Below, in pieces: positions 8,472 to 15,995 of a stretch of 64,000 nucleotides of DNA. The notes beneath the pieces were generated by a model, which had not been told where the DNA came from, searched no databases, and saw only the letters and a list, made by a program, of their open reading frames with translations. Positions within the stretch are counted from its first letter, which is position 1. Every line of letters begins with the position of its first letter. Made by a program: the position numbers and the translations under genes. The stretch is from DATCMA01 sp036563645 (lineage in GTDB: Bacteria > Actinomycetota > Actinomycetes > Mycobacteriales > Micromonosporaceae), in contig DATCMA010000054.1 in NCBI GenBank assembly GCA_036563645.1, positions 62,001-126,000 on the forward strand, in the 5' to 3' direction.

Positions 8472-8506
8472 TATCCCTGATGGGGGGCGCGTATCCCTGA
8501 TGGGGG
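8472..8506. repeat. 20-bp-period direct repeat
   Basis: TATCCCTGATGGGGG occurs at 8472-8486 and again at 8492-8506, starting just after the stop of the WXG-like gene. Function unknown. Confidence 0.6.
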
Positions 8507-8558
8507 AGTCGCGCGCTGGGCACGGAACGCGATTCGACTCGGGATCGACACCAAGCAG

Positions 8559-8594
8559 AATCGAGGGCCGGAACACCTGTTCCGGCCCTCGATT
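8559..8594. terminator. Bidirectional terminator hairpin
   Basis: Perfect 17-bp stem (8559-8575 with 8578-8594), CC loop, A-rich on one side and T-containing on the other, placed between two convergent genes (WXG-like and LPXTG protein). Confidence 0.85.
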
Positions 8595-8614
8595 GTCGTG
8601 AGGTCAGGTCTGGG

Positions 8615-10144
8615 CTAGCTCAACCGCCGCCGGCGGCTCAGGAAGACGAGGGCCCCGCCACCGGCCGTCAGGAGCGCACCAGCGCCCGCGATCAGGCCAA
8701 CGTCGATACCGGTGATGGGGAGCCCACCGGCGCCGCCGCCGACTGCCTCGTTGCGGTTGCCGCCTCCCGTGCCGGTCCCGGGCTTCTCACCGCTGGGACC
8801 GCCACTCGCGCCCGCTGGAGCGACCGCGGTGGCTTCGAGCAGGCCGAGACCGATGTCCACGACGCTCGAGGTCTGCGCGGTGCTGCCGCCGTAACCGTTG
8901 GCGTTCCCGCTGGCGAGCACGCGCAGCCGGAGCGAGGAGGCCTGGGCGTGCACCGCCCGGTCATCGACCTGCTTGGTGATGTCGCCGAGGGACAGCTGAA
9001 TCACGGCGAGCGAGGAGTCCACGGCGCGGTCGTTGGCCGCCGTACCGATCTCCGCGCCCACTGAGGGCAGGGCGGGCAGGCCGGGCAGCGCCGGGAGCTG
9101 CGGCAGGAGCAGCGGGCCGCCGCTCGTGCCGTTGGGCTTGGGGAGGGAGAGATTGCCGAGGAGCTGCTTCAGCCCCAGGCCCGTGAGGAGCTGGTCCAAG
9201 GTGCCGGTCAGCAGCGGCAGCCCGGGGCTCGCTGCCTGGGCGTCGGAGGCGGTGGACTTGGAGACCGCGACACCCAGCTCGATGCTCTGGCCGGGGCTGC
9301 TCAACTGCTGCGTCGGGATGTTCGCGCCGGAGATTTCGAGGATGGGGGCCTTGTAGTCGACCGTCGCGCTCTCCTTCGTGCCCGCCGTGGCGACGCGCAG
9401 GGACGGCGGCTCAATCACCTTGATGGTGATCTGGGAGGGGGTTCCGGCGAAGAGCCGAATCTCGGAGACACCGACGGACGCCGTCGCGGTCGCCTTGGTC
9501 AGGCCGTTCTCGGTGACGAGGCCGGTCGAGGTCGAGCTGGTCAGGCCCTTCGAGAGGTGCACGAGCGCCTGGCCGTCGAGACCGGGGAGCAGCTGTGCGC
9601 TGAGGAGCTTGGACTCCGCGTGCGTCGCCTCGCCGGTGCTCTTGGCGCACGCCATGCCCTCGGCCCAGGTCGCGTGCGCGGTGAGGTCACCGGCCTGGAG
9701 GGCGAGCACGCCGAGCCTGCCTTTGGCCGTGCTCTTGGTAGCCGGCTGGGCGTTGGCCGGCGGCGCCTGCTGGTACAGCTCTTCCGTCAGCGATTTGGGC
9801 ACCACGGGGAGCCCCAGCACTTTGGCGTCGATTTGGCGAGCGCCCGCCTGGCTGTGGACGTCACCCGTGCCGTTCAGCCCGGAGGCGGTCGACGCGACGC
9901 GCAGGTCGGCGACCGGGCCGAGCGGCAGCCCCAGCGGGTGGAGGTCGAGGAGGCCGATCTTCAGGAGGTCGGCGTTGGCGCGAGCGCCGTACGGCGCGGG
10001 GGCGGCGCAGGTCGGAGCCGCCGCGGCAGGGCTGATCGCCAGGGCGGGCGTGACGAGCGCCCCGACGACGCTGGCCGCGGTGACACCGGCCAGGAAGCGG
10101 CGCTTGCGTGTCTGGGTGGAACGGGCGGACTGAACGTCCGTCAT
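8615..10144 (-). CDS. LPXTG-anchored secreted surface protein, function unknown
   Basis: 509 residues. The N-terminus is a signal peptide (TRKRRFLAGVTAASVVGALVTP, cleavage near AISPAAAA). The mature part is a Thr/Ser/Ala/Leu-rich repetitive beta-type region (DVHSQAGARQIDAKVLGLPV, LRVATAGTKESATVDYKAP) that I cannot assign. The C-terminus is a sortase signal: LPITG, a hydrophobic segment of about 22 residues, then SRRRRRLS. The ribosome-binding site CCTCC (10151-10155 on the plus strand) is 6 bases from ATG 10144 and directly abuts ATG 10150, so 10144 is the start. No sortase gene is in the window, so anchoring would depend on a housekeeping sortase elsewhere. Confidence 0.82.
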   Translation of the reverse strand: MTDVQSARSTQTRKRRFLAGVTAASVVGALVTPALAISPAAAAPTCAAPAPYGARANADLLKIGLLDLHPLGLPLGPVADLRVASTASGLNGTGDVHSQAGARQIDAKVLGLPVVPKSLTEELYQQAPPANAQPATKSTAKGRLGVLALQAGDLTAHATWAEGMACAKSTGEATHAESKLLSAQLLPGLDGQALVHLSKGLTSSTSTGLVTENGLTKATATASVGVSEIRLFAGTPSQITIKVIEPPSLRVATAGTKESATVDYKAPILEISGANIPTQQLSSPGQSIELGVAVSKSTASDAQAASPGLPLLTGTLDQLLTGLGLKQLLGNLSLPKPNGTSGGPLLLPQLPALPGLPALPSVGAEIGTAANDRAVDSSLAVIQLSLGDITKQVDDRAVHAQASSLRLRVLASGNANGYGGSTAQTSSVVDIGLGLLEATAVAPAGASGGPSGEKPGTGTGGGNRNEAVGGGAGGLPITGIDVGLIAGAGALLTAGGGALVFLSRRRRLS

Positions 10145-10351
10145 CGACATCCTCCGGTTCACCAATTCGCGAGGGGCGGCGGCGCAGGGTTGCGCCGCCG
10201 GCACCGCATTGAGCGGCGTCTACGGTGGAGGAGAACGATGTGTCGATGTGTCAGTTGCGGGCGGTGACGATTTCTGACACTTTCGCAAGCGCCATTGATC
10301 ATCCTTTTGGTTTGTCTTCGCCGCCGATCGAGGGCGACATAGGCTGGCCAC

Positions 10352-11215
10352 ATGGGGATGCTCTGCGCGGTCAGCTTCAACCGTTATGGGCGGCTTTACT
10401 ACTTTGATCCCGGTGAGCTCCGCCCTGAGGTTGGCGACCGGGTGCTCGTCCCGACCGAGACGGGGCCTGAGGTGGCCGAGTGCGTGTGGGCTCCGCAGTG
10501 GGTCGACGTCGACACCTCGCGCTTTCCCCGGCTCGTCGGGATGGCCACCGAGCGTGACCTGCGGCGCGACGAGCTCCTGCGCCGACGCAAAGCCGAGGCG
10601 AAGGTCGCCGCGAAACGGCTGATTCGCGAGCACGGCTTGCCGATGAAGGTCGTCGGCGTCGATCACGTCCTCGATTCCGCCGAATCGACCAGCGGCGGTC
10701 ACACGACGATCTACTTCACCGCCCCCCACCGGGTCGACTTCCGGTCCTTGGTCCGGGATCTCGGCGCCACCCTGCGCTGCCGCGTGGAGCTCCGTCAGCT
10801 CTCCGCCCGGGACTCCGCCCGGGTGCAGGGCGGGATCGGCTCCTGCGGGCGTGACCTGTGCTGCGCCACGTTCCTCACGGACTTCGAGCCGGTGACGATC
10901 CGGATGGCCAAAGACCAGGACCTCCCGCTCAACCCGTTGCGGATCTCCGGGGCCTGCGGGCGGCTAATGTGCTGCCTCAAGTACGAGCACCCCCTCTACC
11001 AGGAGTTCCACGCGTCAGCCCCGCCGATCGGAGCCCGCGTGTCCACCCCCGAGGGGGAGGGGCGCGTGGTCGGGCACAGCGTTCCCCGGGACGCGGTCAC
11101 CGTCCGCCTCGACGCGGACGGCTCCCGCTGCACGTGCAGTCGCGCCTCGGTGTGCGCGCCGCGCAAGGCGTACGAGGAGCGTCACCGCTCCGCGCCGAGC
11201 CAAACCGCTGACTGA
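10352..11215 (+). CDS. ricT: PSP1/RicT-family regulatory protein
   Basis: 287 residues. The PSP1 domain is clear, with the conserved cysteine clusters GSCGRDLCCATFL and ACGRLMCCLKYEHPLY; in Bacillus RicT (YaaT) these cysteines take part in an Fe-S-containing complex (RicA/F/T) that affects RNase Y processing. The N-terminus (VSFNRYGRLYYFDPGELRPEVGD) is a short beta domain. I cannot tell whether RicA/RicF partners exist in this organism. It starts at ATG 10352 (ATG 10358 is an alternative) and converges on the phosphoesterase gene. A 7-bp inverted repeat (11207-11228) spans both stops. Confidence 0.9.
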   Translation: MGMLCAVSFNRYGRLYYFDPGELRPEVGDRVLVPTETGPEVAECVWAPQWVDVDTSRFPRLVGMATERDLRRDELLRRRKAEAKVAAKRLIREHGLPMKVVGVDHVLDSAESTSGGHTTIYFTAPHRVDFRSLVRDLGATLRCRVELRQLSARDSARVQGGIGSCGRDLCCATFLTDFEPVTIRMAKDQDLPLNPLRISGACGRLMCCLKYEHPLYQEFHASAPPIGARVSTPEGEGRVVGHSVPRDAVTVRLDADGSRCTCSRASVCAPRKAYEERHRSAPSQTAD

Positions 11216-11223
11216 GCGAATAG

Positions 11224-12993
11224 TCAGCGCAGGGTTACGGGCGGCTCGACCAGCCGCGGCTGCAACGGCGTCACCGGCTCGATCCACGGCGCGTCCGGGG
11301 GCCCGTCCGGGTTCGCACGCCACCGGCGGCCGATCCGGTCCAGCGCGATGGGGTAGATGGTGAGGCTGCCGTCTGCCGCGATCCGCATTCGCAGGAACGA
11401 CTTGCTGTCCTCGATGCCTTGGCCGGCGAAGAGCTCGTTGAGGTTGATGTCGAAACGCCCGGCGAGGAACAGATACAGCGCCGTCACCTGACTGGCGACG
11501 AGTCCGATCACCGGGCCGTAGCCCACCACCGCGACCAGCGTCGGCAGTGGGTACGGCAGCGCGGGGACGTTGAGGCGCACCCAGAGCCAGGTGCCAGCGG
11601 CGGCCAGCGCGATGTGCCCCAACCCATGTGCCCCGCCTAACAGAAGCACCCAGTGCCGCGCGCGTCGCGCGCCGCTGGCGCTCGGTGTCTTGGCGAACAG
11701 GATCGCCGCGAGCATGGTGCCGAGCAGGGTGACCGCGAGCGGGATGCTGAACAGGCGCTGTTCCGGACCACCCACCTGCTGGGTCGCCACCCCGGCCATG
11801 GTGAGCAGCAGCAACGTGTGCAGCGCGCCGAGCAGCAGAGTGAAGCCGGGATTCCGGAACGGGAGCCGGGGGAAGATGCCCCAGGCGTAGCGGCGGGAGG
11901 TCGTCGCGTCCGGGTAGCGGCTGGCGAGCCGGTAGACCTGGTGTGGGCTCGCGGCGCGCACCAGGGAGTCGCGGGGCGGCACCGTGATGGTCTCGGGCAG
12001 CTGGTGCGTGGGATAGAGGTAGGCACCCCCGCCGCCGCAGGTGATGAGCTCCCGCTCAGGCCCGGTGTAGCGGGCGTAGTGGTGGAGGTCACCGGAGAGG
12101 ATGAGGCGCACCTGGGCGCCGGTCGGCGCGATCACGGTGCGGATGAAGTAGTCCAGGGAGTCGTACGCCTCGGGGTTGTGAGCCGCCTTGACCCACGACG
12201 GCTCCGGCACCGCGATGATCACTCGGTCGTCCGGGCCGAGGCGCCGCGCCACGTTCTCGAAGTAGCTGAGCTGGGGGTCGTCGAGGTACGTGGTGAACTG
12301 GGAGTCCAAGCCGAAGAGCCACCAGCGGCCGGGCAGCTCGACGGCGAAGTAGGAGCGGGACTGCCGGGTCCGCCAGCCGCCGATGGTCGCGTCGCGGCGC
12401 CGTGCGAAGACGCGCAGGAACGCGGTGAGGCCGTCGTACCAGTCGTGGTTACCCGGCACCGCGTAGAGCGTGGGCCGGGGCCCGTCGGTCGGCGCCTCCG
12501 GGAGCGCCGCCCGGTATGGCCCCTTGCAGCGGTCTTCGTACGCCTGCTTGCTCGCGGTGGGGTAGACCTGGTCTCCGCCCATGACGAGGATGTCGCCGCG
12601 GCGCAGGCGCTCGCCGTCGATGGTGAGCTCCCGCTGGGCCAGCAGGTACGCCACCGAGTAGGTGGCGTCGAACCCGTCGCCCAAGTCGGCCACGTAGTCC
12701 AGCCAGAGCTCCCCGTTGACGGCCTCGTGCCGCGGCACCTCCTGGGGCAGGGAGTTCTGCAGCTCGCGCTTGTCGAGGTACGCCCCGAACAGCATCGCGA
12801 GCAGGGTGCGCAGCCCGGTGCTGAGCAGCAGCAGCGGAGCCAGCCAGGGGACGGGACGCTGGGGGGTGAAGCCCAGCTCGCGGGGGTCGAGGCTGCGTGG
12901 GCGGGGGCGCCGCGCGGGCTGGTGTGGTGTGGGCGGGTGCGGCGCGGGCTGTGCCGACTCGGGGGACGCAGCGGCCGATCGGTCGTCCGTCAC
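11224..12993 (-). CDS. Membrane-bound metallophosphoesterase
   Basis: About 589 residues. Calcineurin-like motifs appear in order: DLGDGFDATY, GGDQVYP, GNHDWYDG and GDLHHYARY, giving the dimetal phosphoesterase site. An N-terminal proline-rich segment (APHPPTPHQPARRPRPRS) is followed by a hydrophobic helix, and after the enzyme domain come about four more membrane helices (GFTLLLGALHTLLLLTMAGV and later). The frame extends to 13122, but the tRNA promoter region is there; GTG 12993 (VTDDRSAAASPES) is the likelier start. Substrate unknown. Confidence 0.87.
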   Translation of the reverse strand: MTDDRSAAASPESAQPAPHPPTPHQPARRPRPRSLDPRELGFTPQRPVPWLAPLLLLSTGLRTLLAMLFGAYLDKRELQNSLPQEVPRHEAVNGELWLDYVADLGDGFDATYSVAYLLAQRELTIDGERLRRGDILVMGGDQVYPTASKQAYEDRCKGPYRAALPEAPTDGPRPTLYAVPGNHDWYDGLTAFLRVFARRRDATIGGWRTRQSRSYFAVELPGRWWLFGLDSQFTTYLDDPQLSYFENVARRLGPDDRVIIAVPEPSWVKAAHNPEAYDSLDYFIRTVIAPTGAQVRLILSGDLHHYARYTGPERELITCGGGGAYLYPTHQLPETITVPPRDSLVRAASPHQVYRLASRYPDATTSRRYAWGIFPRLPFRNPGFTLLLGALHTLLLLTMAGVATQQVGGPEQRLFSIPLAVTLLGTMLAAILFAKTPSASGARRARHWVLLLGGAHGLGHIALAAAGTWLWVRLNVPALPYPLPTLVAVVGYGPVIGLVASQVTALYLFLAGRFDINLNELFAGQGIEDSKSFLRMRIAADGSLTIYPIALDRIGRRWRANPDGPPDAPWIEPVTPLQPRLVEPPVTLR

Positions 12994-13153
12994 ACGCGGC
13001 AGCCTAGTGCGAACGGTCGATACGTGCGTTCCCGCGGGAATCGGTGGCGTACTGGCGCGCAGGGGAGTGGTCAGGTACTGTGGGCGGGGTTTTCGACCCC
13101 GCCCGAGGTCGCGGATGGCCAAGGTCGGGGACGGTGTAGACTTGACCGACGTT

Positions 13154-13229
13154 GCCGCCTTAGCTCAGTCGGTAGAGCAACGCACTCGTAATGCGTAGGT
13201 CGTCGGTTCGAGTCCGACAGGCGGCTCCA
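13154..13229 (+). tRNA. tRNA-Thr (anticodon CGT)
   Basis: 73-base cloverleaf plus encoded CCA (13227-13229). Acceptor GCCGCCT pairs with AGGCGGC; D-arm TAGCTCAGTCGGTAGAGCA; anticodon stem ACGCA/TGCGT around loop CTCGTAA with CGT at 13187-13189; T-arm with GGTTCGAGTCC. It reads ACG threonine codons. Confidence 0.97.
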
Positions 13230-13231
13230 CC

Positions 13232-13262
13232 AAAAGCCCAGGTGTCTGACCTGGGCTTTTTT
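13232..13262 (+). terminator. Rho-independent terminator after tRNA-Thr
   Basis: 12-bp stem AAAAGCCCAGGT / ACCTGGGCTTTT with a 5-base loop and a T run, starting 3 bases after the tRNA CCA end. Confidence 0.93.
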
Positions 13263-13432
13263 GTTCCTCGGCCGCTTCTCGCGGATCATCCAGTGATTTG
13301 TGTGCCCCGATTAACCTAGCCGCAGATGATCACTCGCGCGCTGCCTGAGACCGCAGGTCACGAGCGAGCCGGGTGCCGACGGCCAGCCCTCCCGGGGCTC
13401 AGCCGCCGCTGGCGCGCGACAGAGGAGGATGA

Positions 13433-15424
13433 GTGTCCACGAAGCAGGCCGACCACACCTCTGAGCCGGAGACGCCCGATCCTCAGGCGCCCAATGAGTC
13501 CACTGTGTCTTCTCCGCGCCTGCTGGTCATGTCGCCCGTCGATGGGCTGCCCACCATCACCTGGCCCGGGCCGCCTGGGCAACCGGCCTGGGCGGTGCCG
13601 GTCACCATTCCCGACGGCACTCAGGGGTACGCCATCTTCCTGCCACTAGCGCCGTCCGCGCAGGAGACCCCGCCCGCCCCGGCCACCCCGCCCAAGCCGG
13701 CACCTCAGCTCGGTCCGGTCGCCCCGTCGGCCGAGAAGCCGTCGTCGGCACGCGCTCCCGGCGACGACGGAGCCCCGACGAGCACGGGGCCGGCGGACGG
13801 GCAATCCCTCGTGGACGTTCGGGAGTCAGCTCCTGGGGCCGGTGGTGGGGCCCCCAGCGCCGCACCCGCCCCGGCGCCCGCGGCACCGGCGTCGACACGT
13901 CCTGGCGCCGCGCCCACTCACGATCCGCTGCTGGCTTTTCTCCGCCGGGTCTGGCCTGGGCCCAGCACGGCGACGACCACAGCCGTTCCGATCGCCGTTC
14001 TCGTGGCGGCGCTGGGCATCGCGTCGTTCGTGCCGCTGATTCGGACTGGCGTCGGGTGGGTTCTCGGCTGGACGGTGCTGACGGTGGCGGTTATCGCCGC
14101 GGTCCGCCGGGCCGCCGCCACGCTGCCCCGCGCGGAGCGGTGGATTCGGGCTGGGTGGGCCGCTGCCGCGCTGGTGCTCCTCGCGGTGCTGGCGGTCCGC
14201 AACGCCTGGTGGCTGGTGACGCTCTGCGTGCTCGGCGCGCTCGGGTGCACCGCCTTGGCCATCGCCGGCGGCCGGGCTATCCGGTCAATGCTGGTCAGCC
14301 TCGTAGCGGTGCCGATCGCCGCGGTGCGCGGGCTGCCCTGGCTGCGCCGGCACATCGCGAGCCGCGGACGACCAGGCAAGGCGTGGCGGATTCTCGGTTC
14401 CCTGGCCGCCACTCTGCTGGTGCTCGTCATCTTCGGCAGGCTGCTCTCGTCGGCGGACGCGGCCTTCGCCACGGTGCTCGGCACGCTCGTCCCCAGCGTC
14501 GGCACGACGGTGCGGTGGATCGTCCTGTTCGTGGCGGGTGGCTTGCTCGCCGTCGGCGCCATCTACACCCTCAGCGCTCCGCCAGATGTGTCCGTTATCG
14601 ACAGACCGAGTCGGCGACGGCTCGGGCTGCTGGCGTGGGCGGCACCGGTCGGCGCGCTGACGCTGCTGTTCGCGGGGTTCGTCGTCGTTCAGTTCACTGT
14701 GCTCTTCGGCGGTCGGGAGCACGTCCTCGCGACCGCCGGCCTCACCTACGCGCAGTACGCGCGCAGCGGATTCTGGCAGCTGCTCCTCGTCACCGTGTTG
14801 ACGCTGGGGATCGTGGCCGGAGTATCCCGCTGGGCGCGACGGGAGCGGAGGGTTGAGCGGGTGCTCCTGCGGGCGTTGCTCGGCACGCTGTGCGCGCTGA
14901 GCACCGTCATCGTGGCGTCGGCGCTGTCGCGGATGCTCACCTACCAGCAGGCCTACGGCTTCACCGGCGCGCGCCTGTTCGTCATGGCGCTTGAGCTGTT
15001 CTTCGGCGCTGTCTTCCTCACGGTGATGGCCGCGGGGATTCGGCTGCGCGGTGAGTGGGTGCCACGGGTGGTTGTGGCGCTCGCGGTGGCGATGCTGGCG
15101 GGGCTCGCCGTGCTCAACCCCGACGCGTACGCGGCGCGGCGGAACATCGACCGGTTCCAGGAGACCGGCAAGATCGACATCGGGTATCTGCGGTCGCTGT
15201 CGGCCGACGCCGTGCCCGCGCTCGCGGAGCTGCCCGATTCGCACCGTCGCTGTGCGCTCGGTCAGATCGCCGCGGATCTCACCGAGCCGGATCCCTGGTA
15301 CGCCTGGAACCTCGGACGGGCGCGGGCACGCGCGGTGCTCGAGGAGCTCCGTCTGGCTCCGGCCGGCCTCTTCGAGGACTGCCACGCGGTGCGGCAAGTG
15401 GATTCGCGGACGATGGGCCGTTAG
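13433..15424 (+). CDS. DUF4153/DUF4173-family polytopic membrane protein
   Basis: 663 residues. The first ~160 are a Pro/Ala/Ser-rich disordered cytoplasmic region. They are followed by about 11-12 membrane helices (TTAVPIAVLVAALGIASFVP, GWAAAALVLLAVLAVRNAWW and on). The stretch LTYAQYARSGFWQLLLVTVLTL is the conserved segment of the DUF4153/DUF4173 group. The soluble tail contains NPDAYAARRNIDRFQETGKI, also conserved in the group. The start is GTG 13433 with an AGAGGAGG ribosome-binding site. Function is unknown for the family. Confidence 0.8.
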   Translation: MSTKQADHTSEPETPDPQAPNESTVSSPRLLVMSPVDGLPTITWPGPPGQPAWAVPVTIPDGTQGYAIFLPLAPSAQETPPAPATPPKPAPQLGPVAPSAEKPSSARAPGDDGAPTSTGPADGQSLVDVRESAPGAGGGAPSAAPAPAPAAPASTRPGAAPTHDPLLAFLRRVWPGPSTATTTAVPIAVLVAALGIASFVPLIRTGVGWVLGWTVLTVAVIAAVRRAAATLPRAERWIRAGWAAAALVLLAVLAVRNAWWLVTLCVLGALGCTALAIAGGRAIRSMLVSLVAVPIAAVRGLPWLRRHIASRGRPGKAWRILGSLAATLLVLVIFGRLLSSADAAFATVLGTLVPSVGTTVRWIVLFVAGGLLAVGAIYTLSAPPDVSVIDRPSRRRLGLLAWAAPVGALTLLFAGFVVVQFTVLFGGREHVLATAGLTYAQYARSGFWQLLLVTVLTLGIVAGVSRWARRERRVERVLLRALLGTLCALSTVIVASALSRMLTYQQAYGFTGARLFVMALELFFGAVFLTVMAAGIRLRGEWVPRVVVALAVAMLAGLAVLNPDAYAARRNIDRFQETGKIDIGYLRSLSADAVPALAELPDSHRRCALGQIAADLTEPDPWYAWNLGRARARAVLEELRLAPAGLFEDCHAVRQVDSRTMGR

Positions 15425-15443
15425 CGAGACAGCGGGAGCACGA

Positions 15444-15477
15444 GCTGGCCGGCAGACTCGGCAGTCTGCCGGCCAGC
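15444..15477. terminator. Bidirectional terminator hairpin
   Basis: Perfect 15-bp inverted repeat GCTGGCCGGCAGACT / AGTCTGCCGGCCAGC with a CGGC loop, between the DUF4173 gene and the minus-strand lamin-tail remnant. Confidence 0.75.
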
Positions 15478-15494
15478 GCTCGGCGGAGGTTTCC

Positions 15495-15776
15495 CTAGGA
15501 GCAGCGAACCCAGTTGCGGTTCTTCTTGTACCCCCACTGGCACTTGTGGACGAGAGTGCCGTTGGGCTTGCGCAGGTACGCCACGTCTCCATTGTTGTTC
15601 CAGACGTAGCCCTTGCGACCCCAGTAGACGTTCCGGGCGTTGTTCTTGCCCTTACCGGTGTGCAGCCAAATCCGGCCGCCTTTGCCCGGGATGGTGACGG
15701 TGCCGAACTTGTAGACGTGGCCCGCCTTGTCGCGGATGGTGTACCCCTTGAGGTTGACCGCTTGGGCGAAACCGCG
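15495..15776 (-). pseudogene. 5'-truncated lamin-tail-domain (LTD) protein gene
   Basis: The minus-strand frame encodes 93 residues ending in a stop at 15495: AVNLKGYTIRDKAGHVYKFG, then RIWLHTGKGKNNARNVYWGR, GYVWNNNGDVAYLRKPNGTL and a cysteine-bearing end (HKCQWGY...WVRCS). This is the C-terminal two-thirds of a small secreted LTD domain as found in Streptomyces. A TAG at 15777-15779 closes the frame upstream, and there is no start codon, signal peptide or first LTD strands (the usual ...WVEIHN... region). The 5' part is gone, and the lower-G+C patch of the next gene begins about 80 bases away. I found no trace of the missing 5' part beyond 17800. Confidence 0.8.
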
Positions 15777-15897
15777 CTAGCGCCGTAGCCACCTTGCTCC
15801 GACGGCTGGCGACTGACCGCCGTGAGACAGCGCCTCGGCAGCCGACAACCGTCACTTTTGTCCTGATATGGGGACTATTCAGTCTAGTCTAGGCTGC

Positions 15898-15971
15898 CTT
15901 CTTCCTGGCTCTAGCAACTTACTTCCTAACTACGGCGTACTTCTTCCTAAATTAGGTAGTCTTCTTCCTAA
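15898..15971 (+). repeat. Four iterons with exact 21-bp period
   Basis: Copies of CTTCTTCCT(AA) begin at 15898, 15919 (two mismatches), 15940 and 15961: exactly 21 bp, two helical turns, apart. The third copy extends into an 11-bp palindrome CCTAA-A-TTAGG (15946-15956). They lie directly upstream of the AlbA_2/ATPase gene. In RNA, the CUUCCUAA core can pair with UUAGGAGG, the ribosome-binding region of that gene. Confidence 0.85.
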
Positions 15972-15991
15972 GAGAATCCCATGTTAGGAGG
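15964..15991 (+). promoter_or_regulatory. Predicted SD-sequestering hairpin
   Basis: The last iteron (CTTCCTAA, 15964-15971) and TTAGGAGG (15984-15991, the ribosome-binding site of the gene starting at 15996) can form 8 pairs including one G-U, around a 12-base loop. It could block initiation. Inference from sequence only. Confidence 0.45.
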
Positions 15992-15995
15992 TAGC

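Noticed and set aside
13071..13289. Minus-strand ORF across the tRNA
   Set aside because: It is the complement of tRNA-Thr and its terminator; the SNRRPTHYECVALPTELRR-type peptide is a well-known tRNA artefact.
15898..15971. CRISPR array
   Set aside because: Repeats are about 10 bases with 11-base gaps, far too short for CRISPR, and no cas genes are present.
15981..15995. ATG 15981 as start of the AlbA_2 gene
   Set aside because: This ATG lies upstream of the only good ribosome-binding site (15986-15991), which serves GTG 15996.
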